From DASZZZ01 sp036260375 (GTDB lineage: Bacteria; Actinomycetota; CADDZG01; WHSQ01), in the NCBI GenBank assembly GCA_036260375.1, contig DASZZZ010000087.1:1-64000 (forward strand): a stretch of 64,000 nucleotides of DNA. Reading direction: 5' to 3'. The first letter of the stretch is position 1, and every line of letters begins with the position of its first letter. The notes below the pieces were generated by a model. The model made no database searches, was not told the DNA's origin, and saw only the letters and a program-made list of their open reading frames with translations. A program made the translations under genes and the position numbers. Positions 58,836-64,000 of this stretch are shown one piece after another.

Positions 58836-60071
58836 GTGACCCGCAGCGACACGGAGACGCTCAACGACGGGCTCGTCGACGGGCTCGTCGCCGCCGGCCA
58901 CGTCCGGTCGCAGGATCTCGAGGCGGCGTTCCGGGCGGTGCCTCGCCACCTGTTCCTGCCGGGGGTGGCGACCGACGAGGCCTATCGCGACGAGGTCGTG
59001 TTCACCAAGCAGATCGGTGGGCGCTCGGTGAGCGCGTGTCCGCAGCCAGCGGTCGTCGCGGCGATGCTCGAGCAGCTCGGGCTCCAGCGCGGCGAGCGCG
59101 TGCTCGAGATCGGTGCCGGCACCGGCTACGGGGCGGCGATCATGGCTCGTCTCGTGGGGCCGGAGGGACGCGTGGTCACCGTCGACGTGGACGACGACAT
59201 CACGACGGGGGCCGCCGACAACCTGAGCGCGGCGCGGGTGTCGGGCGTCGAAGTCGTGTGCGCGGACGGCGCGCGCGGGCATGCGTCCGGCGCGCCGTAC
59301 GACGCGATCGTCCTCACCGTCGGCGCCGCCGACGTCCTGCCGGCGTGGCGCGACCAGCTCCGGCCCGGCGGCCGTCTGCTGATCCCGTTGTCGATCCGCG
59401 GCGTGCAGAGCTCGATCCTGTTCGTCAAGGACCGCGACTGCCTGCGCAGCCTGAGCGTCCGTCCGTGCCGCTTCGTCATGCTGCGCGGCGCGCTGGCCGA
59501 CACGGGACACGAGGTCGAGCTCGGGCCGGGCCGCGTCCTGTGGACGGAGGACGCCGCGTCGATCGACGCCGACGCGTTGCGCGGCGCGCTCGAGGGTCCC
59601 GTCCCCCAGGCCGTCGCGACCGCCCTGCGTGGATCGCCGCGCGAGTTCTTCGTCGCGCTGCGGCTGTGGCTCGCGCTGCGCCTGCCCGACTTCTGCGCGC
59701 TCTCCGCCGAGGGCGCAGACGTCGACGACGCCCGCCTCCCGCGCCTGCTGTCGATCCCGGGCAAGTTCGCGACGACGGTGGGAACGGCGCGCGGCGGGGG
59801 CATGTGCCTGCTGCACGTCGCGCGCGACGGCGACGAGTCGTCGTGGCCGGCCAACACCGAGGACGGCGACCTGTGCACGCGCTCCTACGGAGACGCCGGC
59901 GACACGGCGGAGCTCGTCGACGACGAGGTCGAGGAGTGGGACGCGCACGACCGCCCGGGCCTCGACGCGCTGCGGATCGTCGCGTACGCGGACCAACGTC
60001 GGAGCGGCGCCTCGGGCGAGTACGTGCACGACACGCTCAACACGACGCTGACGATCGACTGGACGCGCTAG
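58836..60071 (+). CDS. Protein-L-isoaspartate O-methyltransferase-like SAM enzyme with extra C-terminal domain
   Basis: The 411-residue protein begins with a PIMT-like fold: AFRAVPRHLFLPG, QIGGRSVSACPQPAVVAAML and the SAM motif VLEIGAGTGYGAAI (89-102). About 190 more residues follow, beyond the usual 210. PIMT-like enzymes with extra domains are used in peptide natural-product clusters. The GTG lies 34 nt after the MFS gene. Its role on the isonitrile product is inferred from context only. Confidence 0.8.
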   Translation: MTRSDTETLNDGLVDGLVAAGHVRSQDLEAAFRAVPRHLFLPGVATDEAYRDEVVFTKQIGGRSVSACPQPAVVAAMLEQLGLQRGERVLEIGAGTGYGAAIMARLVGPEGRVVTVDVDDDITTGAADNLSAARVSGVEVVCADGARGHASGAPYDAIVLTVGAADVLPAWRDQLRPGGRLLIPLSIRGVQSSILFVKDRDCLRSLSVRPCRFVMLRGALADTGHEVELGPGRVLWTEDAASIDADALRGALEGPVPQAVATALRGSPREFFVALRLWLALRLPDFCALSAEGADVDDARLPRLLSIPGKFATTVGTARGGGMCLLHVARDGDESSWPANTEDGDLCTRSYGDAGDTAELVDDEVEEWDAHDRPGLDALRIVAYADQRRSGASGEYVHDTLNTTLTIDWTR

Positions 60072-60176
60072 CGCTGCGGCGCGTCTCTTGCTCGGCGGGC
60101 GCCGTGACGCCGCGGGTCGGTCACGAGCGGCCCGCGTCCGACTCGTCGCTCGAGTGGATCGTGCGCTCGGACCGAC

Positions 60177-63100
60177 CTACGCGATGGCGCTGAGCGCGGA
60201 CTGAGTGGCCTTGACGGGCACGGCCACGCTCAGGCTGAAGATGACGTCGTACAGCTTCCGTTCGGCGATGCCGGTGCCGAAGTCCAGCCGCACTGTCGGC
60301 GCGGTCCCCCAGACGTTCGCGAAGCTCACCGCCGGTTGCGTCGTCGTCATCACCAACCTCGTGGTCGAGGTGAACGTCGGCGACCCGGCCGCCGGCAGGA
60401 GCCCCGACAGGGGAGCGTCGAGCGCGCTCGTGACCGCGAGCGCGGTGTCCACCGGGATCACCGCGATCCCGAGGCCGACGAGCCTTGCCCCGTCCGTGGT
60501 GAGGACGCCCGGTGGGAACCCGAGGTCGTCGGGCGTGACCGCGATCAGGTTGAGCAAGCCGCCGAGCGACGCGGGCCTGCTCCCCGGCTGCATCAGCTGC
60601 AGCGTGACCGACGTCATGGCGCCGACGTCGAACGGCGTGAACGGGTCGTCCCTTCGCAGAGGTCGCGTCGCCGGGTTGAACGTGACGCCGCTCGTGGTCG
60701 TCGGGTTGGCGAGGCCGGCTGCGCTCGGATTCCCAGCCGTCGCCTCCGCCGCGGCGAGGGTCGTGAGCAGGAGGTTGTCGCGGTGCGCGCGCAGGCTCAG
60801 GTGCACGGTGCGCAGCTCGGTCACCCCGTCGACGAGCGACGGCGTCTCGCCCGGGAACACGAGGTTGCGGCTCCCTGGCGCCGCGATCGCCTCGGCCAGC
60901 GTTCTGTCGGACGACGACCTCGATCGGCTGGCCTTGACCGTCGCCGCGAGGTCCGAGTCGTAGCACGCCCGGAAGGTCACCTCCAGGATCAGGTCGGTGA
61001 GCTGTCCGGTGATGCTTCCCGGCTGGAACGAGAGCAGCAGGTCGCCCCCGAGGCCGCGGTTCTCGAACGGACGGTACTGGAGCGTGCCGGGCTGGGTCAC
61101 CGGCGGCAGCGGCTCGAACCCGTTGCCTGGCGGCGCGGCGCTCTGGGCCGCAAGGGTCTGGTCGGCGCGGAACAGGTTGAACACGGCGGTCTCGGGCAAC
61201 GCCTCGCGGATCATGGTCGCGTACCCGAGCGCCCGGACGTTCGGGTCGGGATCCTCGACCAGCGTCACGTCGCCCCACTTGCCGACGGACTCCTGCAGCG
61301 GGCCCAGGGCTCGCGTCGTGGCCTGACCGTGCGCGTCGATCGCGGCCTGCCTCACCCCCGCGGTCACAGCCGCGACGATGCCCAAGGCGCTCACCGCGCT
61401 CTCGACCTCGGCCCGCGACGGGCAGCGGATCAACGTCAAGAACAGGAAGGTCTGCGACGTGCACCCCGGGATCGAGTTCCAGTTCAACCCGGTCAGCACG
61501 CGTCCGGCGGCGGCGGCGATCGGCGCGGGGTCGACCAGCCCGCATCCGAACCGGACGGTCCTGGTCGCTATGGCCGCGGTCAGAGCGTCGAGCATCGCCC
61601 GCCTCGTCTCGTTGGCGACGCCGAGCGGGTCGACGCCGGTCCGGCGGAAGACGATCTGGAAGTCGGGCCCGAGGCGGTCGAGGATGAGGGCGACGGTCTG
61701 CTGGACGAGCGGGCCGAGGGCGGCCTGGTCGAGAACTCGATTCGCGAACTCCTGGGCGCCCCCCCGCAGGCACTCCGGCAACACGGCCTCGGTCGGGGGC
61801 GCGGCGGGGTTCGCGTCGCGCTTGATCCGCGTGCGCGACTCGCCGAGGTGCGTCAGCGTGACCGGGATACTGAAAGCCGACAGCCCGGCGATCGGCGCGG
61901 CGAACACCCCCGTCACCCTGATCTCCTTGACGAGCGCCCGGTGGAGGCCGGGGAACTGGCGGTCGAGCAGAGCGTCCTCGCTGAGGGTGATCACCGCCTG
62001 GCCGTTCGTCATGAACGTCGCGAACTGGCCGGAGCTCGTGAGCGCGCCCGTGGTCACGTTTCGAACGCCGCCTAGCAGGCGCGACAGGGACAGCTTCTGA
62101 GTCAGCTCGATCTCCTTGCCGTCACGCATGGCTGTTCGCTGTCGTTCGAGCCGGTCGAGGTCGGCGAGGAGGGCCGCCCCGGCCAGCCGCGACGCGTCCG
62201 AGCCGCCGGGGAGCTGCGACGAAGGAGTCAGCCCGGTGCGGTAGTCGTACGACACGACGTCGAAGGCCGTGGCGTTCTCCATCCCGAGGGCCCGCTCGGC
62301 CCCCAGCGCGAGGTCGACCGCGCCGCGCATGACCGCGTCCCGGGCGCGCCCGAGGAGCTCGGCCGCGTCGGCCAGGAACGCCTCGGGCAGCAACTCGCGC
62401 AGCTCGAGGAGCTCCGACGCGAGAAGCTCGAGGACGTCCGCCGGGCTCTCGATCAGGGCGGTCCCCTGCGCGAACAGCTGTTGGAACTGCTTGACGGTCG
62501 CGAGGACCTGGCCCTTGAGGTCGTCGAGCTTCGCCAGGAGCGGGCCGGCGAGCCACCGGGCGAGCAGGTGGATCAGCTGCTGGACGGCGACCATTACGAT
62601 CGCGGCGAGGGCTGCCGCGCTGAACGGCCCGCCCGCCGCGGCGATGGCCACGAACGCGAGGACCGGCAGGACGACGAACGCGATCATGACCTCCTCGAAG
62701 CGGTCCGCGACGCCGTTCGCGACGTCCCGCAGCGCCGTGCGCACCTCGTCCTTGATCGTGTCGACGAGCCCGTCGACGGCGTCCTGCAGGCCTTGCAGCG
62801 AGCTCGCCAACGGGTTCACGTTGGGCACGTTCGACTCTCCGGCCACTCCCGTCGGCTGCATCAGCAGCGGGCCGTCGTAGTTCTGGAACACGAGCCTCAC
62901 GGCGTCGCTGGTCGAGCCGATGATCTCGGCCACCGCGGCCTTGAGCGGCGCCGCGAGCCGGTCCACCTCGGCGTCGGCCCGCGCGAGGAGCCGGTCGGCC
63001 TCCGCCTTGACGAAGCTGCCGAGGCCCGCGGCGTCGAACTGGTCGTCGAGGTAATCACGCGTCCGCGTCAATCCACCGTCGAAGCTCGCGACGTCGCCGA

Positions 63101-64000
63101 TCAGCGCGTCGAACAATCCGACCCAGAAGTCGATGGGCTCGTTCTCGATGAGCCACGTCAGGATCGCCTGTAGCAGCAGCGCCTTGGCCGTCAGGTCGCC
63201 CATCGTGCTCGCCACGTCCTTCACGTCGGGGCGCACGCCGAGGTTGGTGAGGATCTGGCTGTCGCCGCGCAGCGTCGCGATCGCCGATGCGAACGTCGGG
63301 TTGAGCAGCAGCTCCGCGGTGGTGACCTTCGACACGGCCATCTCCATGAGCTGACCGATGAGGTGTTCGTAGCCCACGGCGTTGCCCGCCGTCTTGATCG
63401 CCTCCGTCTTCAAGTACTCGTAGCGCCACTTGGTCCCGGTCACGACGGCCTCGGCCAGGAGCCTGCCGGTCTCGGGCAGCGGCGGCTCGGGCGTGGCGAA
63501 GACGACCACGGGGTCGGACGAGAGCGGAGGCAGCTGCGGGTGGAAGTCGGTGAGGTTCCCGAGCGTGACCGTCACGTTCGCCGAGCGCGCCTCGGGGCCG
63601 AATCCCGCGGCGTTGCTGGCCCTGACCCCGAAGCTGTAGGTGCCGGTGGGCAGGCCGGGGAACGCCGTCGTGAGGAGCGTTCCGGGCACGGTGCGGGCCG
63701 GAACGGCCACCGCGTTGCCGGCGCCGTCCAACGGCGTGACGAGGTAGGTGAGGATCGGCGCGCCCGAGGCCGGGGCCGTCCAGACGACGGTCGCCGTGTT
63801 CCCGGCCACGGTCGCGGTCACGTTCTGCGGCGCGGTCGGAGCCGCCGCCCCCGCGCCCGGAGTGACGGCGTTCGACGGCACCGACGACGGGCTGCTCCCG
63901 TCCAGGTTGGTCGCCGTGACGGTGAACCTGTAGGTGTTGCCGGACGTCAGGCCCGTCACGGTCTGGCTCGTCGCGGTCGGCAGCACCGGCGTCTGCGCGG
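60177..64000 (-). CDS. Large fibronectin type III protein, C-terminal part (5' end outside window)
   Basis: The frame is open to the window end; more than 1270 residues are visible. A fibronectin-III domain is cut by the edge (TSGNTYRFTVTATNLDGSSP), and a second follows (TAPQNVTATVAGNTATVVW to NAAGFGPEARSANVTV). Then comes a long helical region with one strongly hydrophobic stretch (FVVLPVLAFVAIAAAGGPFS) and a C-terminal beta-rich part (SLSVAVPVKATQSALSAIA at the end). It is probably a surface or secreted protein, but the signal peptide would lie outside the window. Family of the C-terminal part not recognised. Confidence 0.8.
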   Translation of the reverse strand, partial: AQTPVLPTATSQTVTGLTSGNTYRFTVTATNLDGSSPSSVPSNAVTPGAGAAAPTAPQNVTATVAGNTATVVWTAPASGAPILTYLVTPLDGAGNAVAVPARTVPGTLLTTAFPGLPTGTYSFGVRASNAAGFGPEARSANVTVTLGNLTDFHPQLPPLSSDPVVVFATPEPPLPETGRLLAEAVVTGTKWRYEYLKTEAIKTAGNAVGYEHLIGQLMEMAVSKVTTAELLLNPTFASAIATLRGDSQILTNLGVRPDVKDVASTMGDLTAKALLLQAILTWLIENEPIDFWVGLFDALIGDVASFDGGLTRTRDYLDDQFDAAGLGSFVKAEADRLLARADAEVDRLAAPLKAAVAEIIGSTSDAVRLVFQNYDGPLLMQPTGVAGESNVPNVNPLASSLQGLQDAVDGLVDTIKDEVRTALRDVANGVADRFEEVMIAFVVLPVLAFVAIAAAGGPFSAAALAAIVMVAVQQLIHLLARWLAGPLLAKLDDLKGQVLATVKQFQQLFAQGTALIESPADVLELLASELLELRELLPEAFLADAAELLGRARDAVMRGAVDLALGAERALGMENATAFDVVSYDYRTGLTPSSQLPGGSDASRLAGAALLADLDRLERQRTAMRDGKEIELTQKLSLSRLLGGVRNVTTGALTSSGQFATFMTNGQAVITLSEDALLDRQFPGLHRALVKEIRVTGVFAAPIAGLSAFSIPVTLTHLGESRTRIKRDANPAAPPTEAVLPECLRGGAQEFANRVLDQAALGPLVQQTVALILDRLGPDFQIVFRRTGVDPLGVANETRRAMLDALTAAIATRTVRFGCGLVDPAPIAAAAGRVLTGLNWNSIPGCTSQTFLFLTLIRCPSRAEVESAVSALGIVAAVTAGVRQAAIDAHGQATTRALGPLQESVGKWGDVTLVEDPDPNVRALGYATMIREALPETAVFNLFRADQTLAAQSAAPPGNGFEPLPPVTQPGTLQYRPFENRGLGGDLLLSFQPGSITGQLTDLILEVTFRACYDSDLAATVKASRSRSSSDRTLAEAIAAPGSRNLVFPGETPSLVDGVTELRTVHLSLRAHRDNLLLTTLAAAEATAGNPSAAGLANPTTTSGVTFNPATRPLRRDDPFTPFDVGAMTSVTLQLMQPGSRPASLGGLLNLIAVTPDDLGFPPGVLTTDGARLVGLGIAVIPVDTALAVTSALDAPLSGLLPAAGSPTFTSTTRLVMTTTQPAVSFANVWGTAPTVRLDFGTGIAERKLYDVIFSLSVAVPVKATQSALSAIA

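Overview
The window is about 72% G+C by eye and uses GTG/ATG starts, GTGA/ATGA gene overlaps and AGGAGG-type ribosome sites. It carries a BldC-type regulator, an Fe-S type PurF and a Sec-exported RHS protein. Together these point to an actinobacterium, probably from a deep or uncultured lineage; nothing here fixes the genus.

Layout. (1) 1-3929: purine genes purB (5' end outside the window), purC, a small membrane protein, purF. (2) 3937-24673, minus strand: one long, almost gapless operon of about 20 genes. Its core is a complete amino-group carrier protein set (lysW, lysX, lysZ, lysY, lysK homologues) fused in order to a two-subunit transketolase and a DegT aminotransferase. Added to it are a pre-ATP-grasp peptide ligase, a RimK-like ligase, an FlK-like thioesterase, an acyl-CoA dehydrogenase, a class III aminotransferase, a zinc-ribbon peptide, a BtrH-like acyltransferase, two alkaline-phosphatase-superfamily enzymes, an exporter and an arginase-fold enzyme. 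This is best read as a secondary-metabolite cluster of the type that builds a transketolase-extended diamino-dihydroxy acid on LysW. (3) 24.8-34.1 kb, minus strand, visibly lower G+C: an array of small membrane proteins in repeated families, with decayed RHS pieces, an orphan RHS tip, a 313-bp direct repeat, and broken copies of the purF 3' end and its neighbouring acetyltransferase. (4) 34160-38941: a secreted RHS/YD-repeat protein with a very short, Gly/Ala-rich hydrophobic C-terminal tip. The array is its downstream tip/immunity reservoir. (5) 39110-43198: an enoyl-CoA hydratase-type gene, then the homogentisate route of tyrosine breakdown (hppD, hmgA, FAH family). (6) 43259-44662: a low-G+C PIN-like gene that looks acquired. 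(7) 44694-49285: leucine/valine dehydrogenase plus the branched-chain 2-oxoacid dehydrogenase E1alpha, E1beta and E2. (8) 49451-54963: a conserved hypothetical gene, a BldC-type regulator, a GH18 protein, tRNA-Phe, tRNA-Asp, a dienelactone-hydrolase-like protein, a patatin and a membrane protein. (9) 55105-60071: a second small biosynthetic operon (isonitrile synthase, ATP-grasp ligase, MFS exporter, isoaspartyl-methyltransferase-like protein) behind a plausible promoter with an inverted repeat. (10) 60177-64000: the C-terminal part of a large fibronectin-III protein that runs off the window.

The two signals most worth following are the AmCP/transketolase operon and the RHS tip plus small-protein array. 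In the array a tip of the same type is followed twice, at about 105-135 nt, by a paralogous one-to-two-helix protein, which is the arrangement expected for a toxin and its immunity protein.
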